Below are positions 20,962-30,351 of a stretch of DNA of 41,578 nucleotides, piece after piece. Both the position numbers and the translations under genes were made by a program. Under the pieces are notes generated by a model that was given only the letters and a program-made list of their open reading frames with translations, did not search any database and was not told the DNA's origin. Numbering within the stretch: the stretch's first letter is position 1; every line of letters begins with the position of its first letter. The stretch is from Hyphomicrobiaceae bacterium (lineage in GTDB: Bacteria > Pseudomonadota > Alphaproteobacteria > Rhizobiales > Hyphomicrobiaceae): assembly GCA_020442185.1 (NCBI GenBank), contig JAGRKS010000057.1, forward strand, positions 1 to 41,578. The letters are read 5' to 3'.

Positions 20962-20979
20962 GATGGTTCTTCCTCCAGG

Positions 20980-21855
20980 TCAGACGGCGCGCTTCTTCAT
21001 CTCGATGAGCCGGTGGATCGTCGGCGTCAGGATGAGCTGCATCGCGAGGTCGAGCTTGTTGCCCGGGATGACGATCGAGTTGGCGCGCGACATGAAGCTG
21101 TCGTGGATCATCGAAACGAGGTACGAGAAATCGATGCCACGCGGGCTCTTGAAGCGGATCACCACCAGTGACTCGTCCGGCGTCGGAATCCAGCGGGCGA
21201 TGAACGGGTTCGACGTATCGACCGTCGGAACGCGCTGGAAGTTGATGTCCGTGTGCGTGAATTGCGGACAGATATAGTTCACATAGTCCGGCATGCGCCT
21301 GAGGATGGTGTCGGTCACCGCCTCGGTCGAGTAGCCGCGCGAGGCCTTGTCGCGATGGATCTTCTGTATCCATTCGAGATTGAGCACCGGCACGACGCCG
21401 ATTTTCAGATCCGCATGCCGCGCAATGTCGACCGCATCGGTGACGACTGCGCCGTGCAGGCCCTCGTAGAACAGCAGATCGGTGCCGGGCGGAAAGTCGC
21501 GCCATGGCGTGAAGCAACCCGGCTCGACGCCGAAGCGCGCCGCTTCCTCGTCGTTGTGAATATAGTTGCGGGTCTGGCCGCCGCCCGTTTCACCATAGGT
21601 TTGAAATACGGATTCCAATTCGGCGAACAGGTTCGCTTCGGGGCCGAAGTGGCTGAAGTGCCGATTGCCCGTGGACTCCGCCTGCTTCTGCGCCTCCTTC
21701 ATCGCCGCCCTGTCGAAGCGATGAAAGGCGTCGCCCTCGATTTCGGCGTGGACGATGCCTTCGCGCCGGAAAATCTGCTCGAACGTGTGGCGAACCGTCG
21801 ACGTACCGGCGCCCGACGAACCCGTCACCGAAATGATGGGATGCTTTATGGACAT
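20980..21855 (-). CDS. cbbP: Phosphoribulokinase
   Basis: This kinase of 291 residues makes ribulose 1,5-bisphosphate from ribulose 5-phosphate, the committed step before RuBisCO. The P-loop is SVTGSSGAGTST. EGDAFHRFD holds the catalytic Asp region, LLFYEGLHGAV is the Walker B-like stretch, and RGYSTEAVTDTILRRMPDY is typical of the bacterial octameric class. GGAGAG precedes the ATG. It lies 12 nt after cbbF. Confidence 0.97.
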   Translation of the reverse strand: MSIKHPIISVTGSSGAGTSTVRHTFEQIFRREGIVHAEIEGDAFHRFDRAAMKEAQKQAESTGNRHFSHFGPEANLFAELESVFQTYGETGGGQTRNYIHNDEEAARFGVEPGCFTPWRDFPPGTDLLFYEGLHGAVVTDAVDIARHADLKIGVVPVLNLEWIQKIHRDKASRGYSTEAVTDTILRRMPDYVNYICPQFTHTDINFQRVPTVDTSNPFIARWIPTPDESLVVIRFKSPRGIDFSYLVSMIHDSFMSRANSIVIPGNKLDLAMQLILTPTIHRLIEMKKRAV

Positions 21856-21867
21856 CTCGCGCTCTCC

Positions 21868-22920
21868 TCAGGGCCGGAACAGGCCGCGTTCGTTGAACAA
21901 GGGTGGGGACTGTTCCCGGATGGGCGCATCCACGTGATAGCGCGTGACGCGGTGGACCTTGTCGGCGGAGCCGAAGATGAGCGGCGTTCTCTGATGCAGC
22001 GCGGTCGGCAGAATATCGAGAATGCGGTTGACGCCGTCAGTCGCGCCGCCGCCCGCCTGTTCGAAAATCAGTGCGATCGGATTTGCCTCGTAGACCAGGC
22101 GCAACCGCCCGTTCTCGTAGCCCTTGCGGCCGTCGCGCGGATAGAGATAGATGCCGCCGCGCGCCATGATGCGATAAGCCTCCGCCACCATCGACGCGAC
22201 CCAGCGCATATTGAAGTCCTTGCCGCGCGGTCCTGTCGCGCCAGAGATCAGATCGTCGATGTAGTCGCGCACCGCCCGCGGCCAGTGCCGATAGTTCGAG
22301 GCATTGATCGCGTACTCGTTGCGGTTCTCGGGGATGCGCACGCTTTCGGCGGTCATCCGGAACGTTCCGTCCCGCGGATCGAGCGTGAAGATGTGCGTGC
22401 CGGCCTTGAGCGTCACAACGAGCGCCGTCTGTGGCCCGTAGATAAAAAATCCCGCGGCGAGTTGATCGCGCCCCGGCTGCATCAGCGCCGATTCGATGCG
22501 GCCGGTTCCGGTAGGCGGAACGGGAAAGATCGCAAAAATGGTACCTATCGAAACGTTCGTGTCGATGTTCGACGATCCGTCGAGAGGATCGACCGCGACG
22601 GCGAGAGGGGCTGCGGCATCGATGACGTCGACGCTTTCGCGCTCCTCGGAGCCGATCACTGCGACAGGCGCCGCCGCCATGGCCTCGCGGAACAGGCGAT
22701 CGGCCTCGACGTCGAGAAACTTCTGCTGATCGCCGCCGGACTCCTCGCCCGTGCCGACGACCTTGCCCATATCGCCCTGCAAAGGCCCGATGGCGATCGC
22801 TCGCGACAATGCGGCTCCGGCGGCCGCCAGTACGCTCACTGTCCGCGCGACGTCCGCCCGCCCACCCGCGCTCACAAATGTTTCGAGATGCTCCTCGAGT
22901 GTCTGCAGAGCCTTCTTCAC
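21868..22920 (-). CDS. cbbF: Class I fructose-1,6-bisphosphatase
   Basis: This enzyme of 350 residues hydrolyses fructose 1,6-bisphosphate (in many autotrophs also sedoheptulose 1,7-bisphosphate). The signature VDPLDGSSNIDTNVSIGTIF provides metal ligands, and IGSEERE and the substrate site RWVASMVAEAYRIM are clear. The start is GTG 22920, with GGAGGG six bases upstream. It is the first gene of the cbb operon and is transcribed away from cbbR. Confidence 0.96.
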   Translation of the reverse strand: MKKALQTLEEHLETFVSAGGRADVARTVSVLAAAGAALSRAIAIGPLQGDMGKVVGTGEESGGDQQKFLDVEADRLFREAMAAAPVAVIGSEERESVDVIDAAAPLAVAVDPLDGSSNIDTNVSIGTIFAIFPVPPTGTGRIESALMQPGRDQLAAGFFIYGPQTALVVTLKAGTHIFTLDPRDGTFRMTAESVRIPENRNEYAINASNYRHWPRAVRDYIDDLISGATGPRGKDFNMRWVASMVAEAYRIMARGGIYLYPRDGRKGYENGRLRLVYEANPIALIFEQAGGGATDGVNRILDILPTALHQRTPLIFGSADKVHRVTRYHVDAPIREQSPPLFNERGLFRP

Positions 22921-23076
22921 CGTGCGCCCTCCCTGGCGTCGTCCATCGTTCTCTCCGGTCGCCGCGAGGTCTTTATGCCCGCGAGGGATCGGAACCCCAC
23001 CGTCTGATGCGGTAGTTCGGTTCCCACACTTTAGGGCGGACTAGCACGCCGAACAAAACTGAATTATCTTTGCCCC
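22921..23076. promoter_or_regulatory. Divergent cbbR-cbbF control region
   Basis: These 156 nt separate the divergent cbbR and cbbF genes. In related autotrophs CbbR binds such a region at LysR-type T-N11-A sites. The stretch 23030-23070 is locally AT-richer and is the best candidate, but I could not single out one operator. Confidence 0.6.
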
Positions 23077-24015
23077 ATGAAAAGAAAAACTTTATCCGCG
23101 CCCCTTGCCGGCGTCACGCTGAAGCAGTTGCGCACCCTGGCCGCCGTCATCCGTGAGGGCAGCAATGCCGCCGCCGCCACGAGCCTCAACGTGACGCCGC
23201 CTGCCATCGCACTGCAATTGAAGGCGATCGAGGAAGCTGCGGGCGTGCCATTGATCGAACGCGGCGGCGGCCGCCTCGCGCCGACGGTTGCGGGCGAGGA
23301 ACTGCTTGCCTGCATCGCGCGCGTCGAGAACACACTTGCCGATTGCGCAGAGATCATGCGCACTTTGCGGGACGGCGAAGGCGGCCGCGTCTCGGTTGGC
23401 GTCGTCAGCACTGCGAAGTACTTCGCCCCGCGTGCCTTTGCCGCATTTTCCCGCCAGCATCCGGCCATCGAGATGGATCTTTTCGTCGGCAACCGGGCGG
23501 AAATCGTCGATGAGCTGAAGCGGTTCGGTCGCGACGTCGTGATCATGGGGCGCCCACCCGATCATCTCGACCTCGTCACCGCGTCAATCGGCCCCAATCC
23601 GCATATCGTCATCGCGGCGCCGTCCCATCCCCTCGTCGGCAAGCGGGGGCTCAATCTCGCCGCTCTCGCCAACGAGAAGTGGCTGGTCCGCGAGAATGGC
23701 TCGGGAACGCGGCTCTTGATGGAGCGGGTATTCGACGCAAACGGATTTCAACCGTCGATCGGCATGGAAATCGGTTCGAATGAAACGATCAAGCAGGCGG
23801 TGATGGCGGGCCTTGGCGTCGCATTCATATCAGCGCACACCGTCAGCCTCGAGTTCACGGCGCGTCAGCTTGCCGCGCTCGACGTCAAGTCACTGCCCGC
23901 CATGCGCAACTGGTTCGCCGTTCGGATGGCGGAAAAGCGCCTGCTGCCGGCGGCCGAGTTGCTCTGGGACTACCTGACGACGCGCGGCCGCGACTTCCTG
24001 CCGCGACTGACCTGA
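23077..24015 (+). CDS. cbbR: LysR-type regulator of the cbb operon
   Basis: This protein of 312 residues has an N-terminal winged helix-turn-helix (about 13-72: LKQLRTLAAVIREGSNAAAA, SLNVTPPAIALQLKAIEEAA) and a LysR effector domain (about 98-305, with GRVSVGVVSTAKYFAPRAF and GRPPDHLDLV). CbbR proteins activate cbb operons in response to metabolites such as RuBP or NADPH. Divergent placement beside cbbF is the classic arrangement. No clear Shine-Dalgarno site precedes the ATG, so it may be weakly translated or leaderless. Confidence 0.95.
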   Translation: MKRKTLSAPLAGVTLKQLRTLAAVIREGSNAAAATSLNVTPPAIALQLKAIEEAAGVPLIERGGGRLAPTVAGEELLACIARVENTLADCAEIMRTLRDGEGGRVSVGVVSTAKYFAPRAFAAFSRQHPAIEMDLFVGNRAEIVDELKRFGRDVVIMGRPPDHLDLVTASIGPNPHIVIAAPSHPLVGKRGLNLAALANEKWLVRENGSGTRLLMERVFDANGFQPSIGMEIGSNETIKQAVMAGLGVAFISAHTVSLEFTARQLAALDVKSLPAMRNWFAVRMAEKRLLPAAELLWDYLTTRGRDFLPRLT

Positions 24016-24063
24016 AGCGCTGTGCGATGAGGCCAGTTGCGCCGCCGCGCCGCCGTCCCATCG

Positions 24064-25890
24064 TCACCCCTTTGCCTCGGCAGAGGTTGCCGCAGCCGCC
24101 GCAACGCCCGGCGCTCCGGCGAGCCGCATATCGTTCAGGGCATCGAGCAACGGGGTCAGACCTTCGACGTCCTCGAACACGAACACCTCGATGTCGTTGC
24201 GGGCGTGCTTGCTCCATCCGGCGTTCTCGAGCATCCGGTCGGCCTTCGAGAAGACGCCGTGATTGCGGATATCCTTGACCGCCAGGAATTCCGCCTGCTC
24301 CTCCTCGGTGTATCCGCGCGGATTGTCCTTCATCCAGATCTTGCGCGCTTCCACCAACGCCGACTTGCTCGACAGGCTCTCCTCCTCGAGCAGGATGTCG
24401 AGTTCGTCCTTCTTCCAGAACTGCCAGCGCTTGCGGCGATTGGGCCAGCGGATAAGACCGAGATCGTCGAGCACGCCTGAAAGCTGGTTCATGGCGAGCG
24501 CCTTGTCGGCTTCGCCGGGTGTGTCGGGATCGGCGCTGTAGAGGTTCGGGATGATGAAGTAGCTGTCCTTGAAGTGATGCAGGAAATGCTTGCGCACCCA
24601 CTCGATGTCCGCGCCGGGCGCCCGTGCCGCCGCCGTCCTCATCGCATCCTGGATCTGGCTCACGGTTTCGGGCGCGAAGCGCTTGCGTTCGGGCCGCGGC
24701 GGATTGAGCGCCGTCAGCACGAAGAGCCCGAGGTCGATGCCGAGCGTCGCCAGCAGCGCGATGAGGTCGCGCCCCGTGATCGCCCGTCCGGTGACAGTCG
24801 AATCGCCTGATACGCCGCCGCCCGACGCCACGTAGCTGACGAGGCTACCGGCATACGCGCCCATATTCTCCCAAAGCGACTTGACGGCGTTGGCGACACC
24901 GGCCGGTCCCTCGTTGAACGAGGCGTCCCTGAGGTTGAGCACGGCCGGTTCGCCCGCCTGCTCGGCCGCCTGGTTGAGGCGCTGCGCGAGCGTCGGATCG
25001 TAGCAGGAGAATCCTGGCTGCTTCGGAGGCACCGCAACCGTCGTCGCAATCGCGCGCATCTCTGTCGCGGTCGAGCGCCCGAGCTCGTTCGAGCGCGCCG
25101 CGATCGCGCGTGCCGATCCGCGGATGCGCGCCGCCGCCGCCTCGAACGCCTGCTGGCGTTCAGCGACCGTGTCGCCCGAAAGCTGCGAGGCTGCCTGCTT
25201 CAGCTTCTCGAGATCGGCCTGCACCGGCTCGATCCATGCGGTGGTGACGTTGTCGCGCAACGAGGCGATGCCGTCGCGCACGCTGCGCCGTGCGTTGTAG
25301 AGGGGGCCTCGTCCCGCACCCGAAGTGACGCCGCAGCTCCCACCACTCGTCTCCTCGCGTGCCATCTGGCTGTCAGACCAGGAGACGACGCTGTCGAGCT
25401 GGAGCTTGACCGCGGATATCCGCGCCGCAACCGTCGTCGCGGCATCGCGCGCATCTTCCTGGAGGCCGGCAAGCCCCGTCCGCGTCGCCTCCTCGCCAGC
25501 AATCAGGCTCCACCAGAATCCGTAGCCGAAGCCGATCGACCAGAGCGCGAGGAACAGATAGAGCGGCAACGTCAGGAGCCTGTCGCGCAGCGCGCGCTTG
25601 GCGGCAAAGGTCTCGCGTAGCGCCAGCCACATGAGGAAGGTCAGCGCCACCACGATCGCAATGACGAGTATTTCGTTCGATACCGAAAGCCCGCCGACGA
25701 TTTCACGGCCGTGCGCGCTCGCCGGAGACTGCGAGACACCGATGATGAAATCCGCCATGCCGCTCCACGTGGCATAGCCCGAGATCACCAGCAGCATCAG
25801 CGAGGCGACGCCGATCAGCGTGTTACGGCCGAACAAATATTCGGAAGCTCTGCTCCAGGTTCTGTTGTCGGATTTGGCGGCGGATGCCAT
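24064..25890 (-). CDS. Unrecognised membrane protein with four predicted helices and a large loop
   Basis: This protein of about 608 residues is not one I recognise. Hydrophobic segments lie at about 24-45, 73-92, 107-131 and 375-395. Between the third and fourth is a loop of about 240 residues, mostly helical, rich in Ala/Arg/Glu and coiled-coil-like, with two Cys (about 186 and 296) and the stretch GVTSGAGRGPLYNARR. After the last helix comes a charged soluble domain of about 210 residues (RWPNRRKRWQFWKKDELDI, HGVFSKADRMLENAGWSKHA). The start at 25890 is chosen because AGGGAG lies six bases upstream; longer in-frame starts have no such site. It is convergent with cbbR and lies 322 nt after an ABC exporter gene. 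Confidence 0.75.
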   Translation of the reverse strand: MASAAKSDNRTWSRASEYLFGRNTLIGVASLMLLVISGYATWSGMADFIIGVSQSPASAHGREIVGGLSVSNEILVIAIVVALTFLMWLALRETFAAKRALRDRLLTLPLYLFLALWSIGFGYGFWWSLIAGEEATRTGLAGLQEDARDAATTVAARISAVKLQLDSVVSWSDSQMAREETSGGSCGVTSGAGRGPLYNARRSVRDGIASLRDNVTTAWIEPVQADLEKLKQAASQLSGDTVAERQQAFEAAAARIRGSARAIAARSNELGRSTATEMRAIATTVAVPPKQPGFSCYDPTLAQRLNQAAEQAGEPAVLNLRDASFNEGPAGVANAVKSLWENMGAYAGSLVSYVASGGGVSGDSTVTGRAITGRDLIALLATLGIDLGLFVLTALNPPRPERKRFAPETVSQIQDAMRTAAARAPGADIEWVRKHFLHHFKDSYFIIPNLYSADPDTPGEADKALAMNQLSGVLDDLGLIRWPNRRKRWQFWKKDELDILLEEESLSSKSALVEARKIWMKDNPRGYTEEEQAEFLAVKDIRNHGVFSKADRMLENAGWSKHARNDIEVFVFEDVEGLTPLLDALNDMRLAGAPGVAAAAATSAEAKG

Positions 25891-26212
25891 GGCGAACTCC
25901 CTGATGCACCGGCGGGCGCTTCGCCGCCGGTCCGTGCGGCAGGTTGGCGAAGGTTCCGGTCCACGAACACGACCACAACTGCGAGCAAGTCCGCCCAAAT
26001 GGCCCCGAGGGCCCCGGCCGGCGTCCCGGCGCTTCGACCTCGGCGCCAAGTATCCTCATGGCGAATAGCCCAGTCAGGGAGATTTGTCCCGCCCCATGGC
26101 GCGGGATGCCGGCCGACGGCCGCCACGGCGATGCGCCACGGCAACGCCGTCGAAGGCGGCAGCGATAGCCCGACAATCGCGAAGAGCGCGACCCCTCGGC
26201 CGGACCGCGCGT
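25891..26212. other. 322-nt gap with a GC hairpin
   Basis: No gene is supported here. Just upstream of the membrane-protein gene, about 25908-25931, ACCGGCG and CGCCGGT can pair around GGCGCTT with a small bulge. No T-run follows on the minus strand, so this is not a typical terminator. Confidence 0.4.
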
Positions 26213-28234
26213 CTATTCGGCCGCCTCGCGTCCGAACTGCAGTTTTGCGAGCCGGCCATAGAGCCCTCCCGCGCCGCTCAGTTCCGCATGCGTCCCCTGC
26301 TCGACGATACGTCCCTGGTCCATGACGACGATGCGGTCGGCCTTCTGGACGGTTGCGAGACGGTGCGCGATGACCAGCGTCGTCCGCCCTTCCATGACGC
26401 GCTCCAAGGCACGCTGCACCAGCACCTCGCTTTCGGCATCGAGCGCACTCGTTGCCTCGTCGAGCAGAAGGATCGGCGCATTCTTGAGGATCGCGCGAGC
26501 GATCGCAACACGCTGGCGCTGACCGCCGGAAAGCGACACGCCGCGCTCGCCGAGGCGCGTATCGTAGCGCTGCGGCAAGGCCTTGATGAATTCGGCCGCG
26601 TGCGCGGCTTCGGCCGCCGCCTCGATCTGCTCCCGTGTCGCGTCCGGTGAGCCGTAGGCGATGTTGGCCGCAACGGTATCAGCGAACAAGGCGGTGTCTT
26701 GCGGTACGAGTGCCAACCGCTCGCGCAGATCCTCGAGGCGCGCGTCGCGTATATCGACGCCATCGATGCGCACAGCCCCGCTGTCAGGATCGAAGAACCG
26801 GAACAGAAGCGAGAAGACCGTGCTCTTGCCCGCGCCCGAAGGGCCGACCAGGGCGACGGTTTCGCCCCGAGCGACGGAAAGCGTCAAACCCTCGATCGCG
26901 GGTGTTGCGCTCCGCGACGGGTAGGCGAAGCTGACCGCCTCGAACGACAGCTCACCGCGCGGTGGCTTCGGCATCGGGACGGGATTTTCCGGCGAGCGGA
27001 TCTCCGGCACTTCGGCAAGCAACTCGTTCAGTCGTTCCGCCGCGCCGGCCGCCTGGCTCATCTCGCCCCAGACCTCCGACAATTCCGCCATGGCACCTGC
27101 CGCGAACACGGCATAGAGCACGAACTGGCCGAGACGGCCGCCCGACATCTCGCCGCCGATAACGGACGAGGCACCGAACCACAGCACGCCGGTGACGCTC
27201 GCGACCACGAGGAAAATGGCGAGAGCCGTCAATCCGGCACGCGCCATGAGACGCCGCCGGGCACTCGAGAAGGCATCCTCGACCGCCGCGCCGAAACGGC
27301 CAGACACGACATTTTCGTGGGCGAAAGCCTGCATCGTGCGCACGGCCACGAGATTTTCCGACGCGTAGGCCGACGCCTGCGCCAGGCTGTCCTGCGCTTC
27401 GCGCGACAGCCGTCGTACGACCTTGCCATAGGCGACGAGCGGCAACACGATCGCGGGGATCGCAAGCAGCACCATCGTCGACAGCTGGGGACTGGTGACG
27501 AACATCATGACCAGCGCGCCGATTAGCATGATCGCGTTGCGCAGGGCCTGCGACAGCGCGGTTCCGGCCGCGGCCTTGATCTGCGTCGTATCAGCCGTCA
27601 GGCGGCTCATCACCTCGCCCGAATGTGTTCGCTCGAAGAACGCCGGACCAAGGCGCGTCAGGTGCGCGAAAACGTCTGACCGCAGGTCGGCGACGACCCT
27701 CTCTCCCAGCCAGTTCACCGTATAGAACCGCGCCGAACTCGCGAGCGCCAGCAGTGCGCCGATCGCAATCAGCATGGCGAAGTACTGGTTGATCAGCTGG
27801 CCGTCGGCGCCGGCGAACCCGAAGTCGATCATACGGCGCACGGCGAGGGGGACGACGAGCATCACCGCGGCCGATACGATCAGCGCGAGTAGAGCCGCGG
27901 CAACCATCGATCGGTGGCGCAACAGGTATGGCTTCAGCGCCAACAGCGGACGGAGCGACCGGCGCGCGACCTGTTGTGCATCCCCGGATTCGCCCGGTTG
28001 CGCCCGATCCGTTTCCCGGTGAACGCCTGGGGTCGCGGTCGCTCGCCCTGCTGCCGCGTTCGCCGCACCGGGATTCACGGCGCGGACGCCCTCGACTGCG
28101 GTTGCTCTGATCTCGACGCTCAACGTATCATCCTCGGTATCGTCCTCGATATTTCGTCGCGGCATCAAGCCGGAACCGTCCGCGGCACCCGGCCGTCGGC
28201 GGGCAAAGATGCCCCACAAGACCGGGTGTCTCAA
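26213..28234 (-). CDS. ABC exporter, fused membrane and ATPase domains (MsbA/ABCB type)
   Basis: This half-transporter of up to 673 residues has a poorly conserved N-terminal extension of about 95 residues and six membrane helices (about 108-395). Its ATPase domain carries Walker [10 protein letters not shown], signature LSGGQRQR, Walker [13 protein letters not shown] and switch His in [10 protein letters not shown]. It should act as a homodimer exporting a lipid, peptide or drug; the substrate is unknown. The start is uncertain: ATG 28165 (MPRRNIEDD) is a shorter option. It diverges from rpmE. Confidence 0.9.
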   Translation of the reverse strand: MRHPVLWGIFARRRPGAADGSGLMPRRNIEDDTEDDTLSVEIRATAVEGVRAVNPGAANAAAGRATATPGVHRETDRAQPGESGDAQQVARRSLRPLLALKPYLLRHRSMVAAALLALIVSAAVMLVVPLAVRRMIDFGFAGADGQLINQYFAMLIAIGALLALASSARFYTVNWLGERVVADLRSDVFAHLTRLGPAFFERTHSGEVMSRLTADTTQIKAAAGTALSQALRNAIMLIGALVMMFVTSPQLSTMVLLAIPAIVLPLVAYGKVVRRLSREAQDSLAQASAYASENLVAVRTMQAFAHENVVSGRFGAAVEDAFSSARRRLMARAGLTALAIFLVVASVTGVLWFGASSVIGGEMSGGRLGQFVLYAVFAAGAMAELSEVWGEMSQAAGAAERLNELLAEVPEIRSPENPVPMPKPPRGELSFEAVSFAYPSRSATPAIEGLTLSVARGETVALVGPSGAGKSTVFSLLFRFFDPDSGAVRIDGVDIRDARLEDLRERLALVPQDTALFADTVAANIAYGSPDATREQIEAAAEAAHAAEFIKALPQRYDTRLGERGVSLSGGQRQRVAIARAILKNAPILLLDEATSALDAESEVLVQRALERVMEGRTTLVIAHRLATVQKADRIVVMDQGRIVEQGTHAELSGAGGLYGRLAKLQFGREAAE

Positions 28235-28366
28235 GTGTATATGGCGACGGGGCGGCGCGCACTCGCCTCAACCCCGTCTGGCGGCCCGCGACGGACTCCC
28301 AAGGTAGCGGGTGCGGGCGGCATCCCTTGGTGACCTCCCATGGCAGCGGCGCCCGAGCCAGCGCCC

Positions 28367-28394
28367 TTGTCAACCCCAGGGAAGTCGACTATAG
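28367..28394 (+). promoter_or_regulatory. Putative sigma-70 promoter of rpmE
   Basis: TTGTCA (28367-28372) and CTATAG (28389-28394) are spaced by 16 bases, close to the alphaproteobacterial housekeeping consensus. They lie about 90 nt before the rpmE start codon, which leaves a leader long enough for control of translation. Confidence 0.5.
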
Positions 28395-28482
28395 AGGCGC
28401 CTTCCCGATTTCCCGGCATCCCCGGCGGCGCCTCGTCTTCAGCGCGTCCCGCCCGGCTGCCCTTCCGGCCCGGAGCCCAGCC

Positions 28483-28707
28483 ATGAAGAAAGATCCCGAG
28501 GTCCACCCGGACTATCACCAGATCAAGGTCGTCATGACCGACGGGAGCGAGTTCATCACCTACTCGACCTACGGCAAGGAAGGTGACACGCTTTCGCTCG
28601 ATATCGATCCGACATCGCACCCGGCCTGGACCGGTGGCGACGGCAAGCTGATGGATCGCGGCGGTCGCGTCTCGCGCTTCAAGAAGAAGTTCGAAGGTCT
28701 GTTCTGA
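28483..28707 (+). CDS. rpmE: Ribosomal protein bL31, cysteine-free form
   Basis: This 74-residue protein (starting [20 protein letters not shown]) is bL31 of the large ribosomal subunit. Hallmarks are HPAWTGG and [15 protein letters not shown]. It has no Cys, so it is a zinc-independent form, whereas E. coli RpmE has four Cys. The ATG at 28483 gives the family's usual length. A terminator follows about 130 nt downstream. Confidence 0.96.
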   Translation: MKKDPEVHPDYHQIKVVMTDGSEFITYSTYGKEGDTLSLDIDPTSHPAWTGGDGKLMDRGGRVSRFKKKFEGLF

Positions 28708-28836
28708 TCCCGCGCGGCAGCGACGCCATCGTCGTTGCCCGACGATCCTGAACGGCACGCCTGCGGACGGTCCTCTGTTCCAAATGGAGCGATCACGATA
28801 CAAACCGCGGCGCGACGTGACGAACCTCTATATCGC

Positions 28837-28870
28837 AAACGGCCCAGCGTCTCCGCCGGGCCGTTTTTTT
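28837..28870 (+). terminator. Rho-independent terminator after rpmE
   Basis: AAACGGCCC (28837-28845) pairs with GGGCCGTTT (28858-28866), and a run of seven T ends at 28870. This is a standard intrinsic terminator for the plus-strand rpmE transcript. Confidence 0.85.
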
Positions 28871-28937
28871 GTTTGCCATGCTGCGTGTTTTCCATGCTGC
28901 GCGATGGTCAGACCGCAGCCTGTCGCTTCGACCAGGC

Positions 28938-29489
28938 CTATAATCCCTTGGCTGCGAATGCCGCCTCGAGGCGGCTCATCTGATCGCCGACCGGATTCGT
29001 GACGACCGGCGTATCGGCAGACGGCTGGCGATCCAGAAACATCGAGCGGTCGAGCTGGACGATCCGATCGTGCAGTTTGAAACTATCGACGACGAGAGTG
29101 CGCAGTCCTTCCGGCAGATCGGCGAAACCCTTGATATGCGATGGCCGGCCAAGTCCCTGGAGCTTCAACCGCTGGCGCTTGCGGCGCGCTTCCACCGTGG
29201 TGATCTCGCCCTCCTTGAGCGCGCGGCGGATCAGCAGCCACGATGCAAGGTCGAGCAGACGCGTGGTCAGGCGCATGCTCTCAGTTGCATAGAGAACGTT
29301 GACCGGCGACTTCAGCAGCTTTGCTTCGCGTCGCCCCTGTCCGTCGAGATAGGCGGCCGTCTGCTCGACGAGCGACATGCCTTCCTTGAAAACCTGGTCG
29401 AACTGTTCGGAAGCCTGAAAACGCTCTCCGAATGAAACCGTGACACTGGCTGCCACGCGACCGTCCGATAAACTCGTCTCTCTATTCAT
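28938..29489 (-). CDS. rcdA: RcdA-like DUF1465 protein (regulator of CtrA degradation)
   Basis: This all-helical protein of about 183 residues belongs to DUF1465, the family that contains Caulobacter RcdA, an adaptor that helps ClpXP degrade CtrA in the cell cycle. Conserved parts include FQASEQFDQVFKEGMSLVEQ, YLDGQGRREAKLL and YATESMRLTTRLLDLASWLL. The ATG at 29489 begins the conserved sequence; an ATG eight codons upstream is possible. It lies near rpmE and the DUF1192 gene, an order often seen in Hyphomicrobiales. The symbol is by family similarity. Confidence 0.8.
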   Translation of the reverse strand: MNRETSLSDGRVAASVTVSFGERFQASEQFDQVFKEGMSLVEQTAAYLDGQGRREAKLLKSPVNVLYATESMRLTTRLLDLASWLLIRRALKEGEITTVEARRKRQRLKLQGLGRPSHIKGFADLPEGLRTLVVDSFKLHDRIVQLDRSMFLDRQPSADTPVVTNPVGDQMSRLEAAFAAKGL

Positions 29490-29946
29490 GATACGCCGTG
29501 TTACACGCTGCAACTCTACGCTAACCGTCTACGTCAGCCAGCCTGCCAGACCATAGTTAACAAGAAGGGTCGAATCGAGGCGGACGCGTTTCGTATCGGC
29601 ACGTCACGGGCACCATTGCAAAAAAAACGCCGTCCGTGAAGCGAGGCCGCACCCCGTTCGCCGTGATGGCCTCGGCAACGGACCGGCAAGCGACGCCGGC
29701 GCACGCGAGCCCACTGTCAAGTCCACGAACGCCCACACAAAAAAGAGCCGCCTGTTACGGCGGCTCAAAAGTCAACAGGGAGGCGTCAAACGGAGTGGAC
29801 ACAACCACTCACAATCCAGAGGACTGGATAGGATCGATGCTGGCCCGATATGGTTAGGATTAGGTTAAGTCGCGATCGATTTCGCACAATGACTTCTGGC
29901 GCGGCCCTCGACGGCGCATTCACGCAGAGCACCAGCGGCCGTGCAC
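29490..29946. other. 457-nt gap between rcdA and the DUF1192 gene
   Basis: No gene is supported. It holds the minus-strand terminator at 29739-29766 and, at 29854-29868, TTAG-N7-TTAA, a one-mismatch CtrA-like site. The A-run near 29622-29629 is notable in this GC-rich DNA. Confidence 0.5.
29739..29766 (-). terminator. Rho-independent terminator downstream of the DUF1192 gene
   Basis: GAGCCGCC (29745-29752) and GGCGGCTC (29759-29766) form a perfect 8-bp stem with a TGTTAC loop. On the minus strand it is followed by six T (29744-29739). It would end the minus-strand transcript of the DUF1192 gene. Confidence 0.8.
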
Positions 29947-30135
29947 TCACGACTTGAAAAGGGCGCTCGCCGCGGCGCTGTGGGCTCGTTTTGCTGCGAG
30001 CATGGTCTCGATGCGCTCGATCTCGGCCTTCAGTCGGGTGCACATGTCCTCGAGTTCGGTGACGGACAGCACGGAAAGATCGGCACCGATCGTGATCTGT
30101 GCATCAGGCTTCGGCCTCGCGTCTTCCCAATCCAT
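29947..30135 (-). CDS. DUF1192 family small protein
   Basis: This 62-residue protein (MDWEDARPKPDAQITIGADL) matches the DUF1192 family of small alphaproteobacterial proteins of unknown function. A short N-terminal segment is followed by one helix with coiled-coil character (SVTELEDMCTRLKAEIERIE). AAGGGAGG just before the ATG fixes the start. It diverges from the quinone oxidoreductase gene. Confidence 0.85.
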   Translation of the reverse strand: MDWEDARPKPDAQITIGADLSVLSVTELEDMCTRLKAEIERIETMLAAKRAHSAAASALFKS

Positions 30136-30351
30136 CCTCGCCTCCCTTTTCCTTGTCCGCGGATTTCCCGTGACGACGGCGTTCTGGCCGGCAGGGCCGC
30201 GTGGATAGCGGCCGACCAGCCCCGCTACCGGCCAATGCCGCGGCCGCGGATCTCGCCCCTTGTCTTCCGGCGTCCGTGCGGGCATCACATCGCCAGCCGC
30301 TCCGCCGTCAACCGCGCGAGCCATCGACCACGCCAGACGCCAGGATCCACC

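Noticed and set aside
26213..28234. This ABC exporter as the missing ATPase of the secretion cluster
   Set aside because: It lies about 16 kb away beyond the cbb operon and looks like an MsbA/ABCB exporter; nothing links it to the secretion genes, though the sequence alone cannot fully exclude it.
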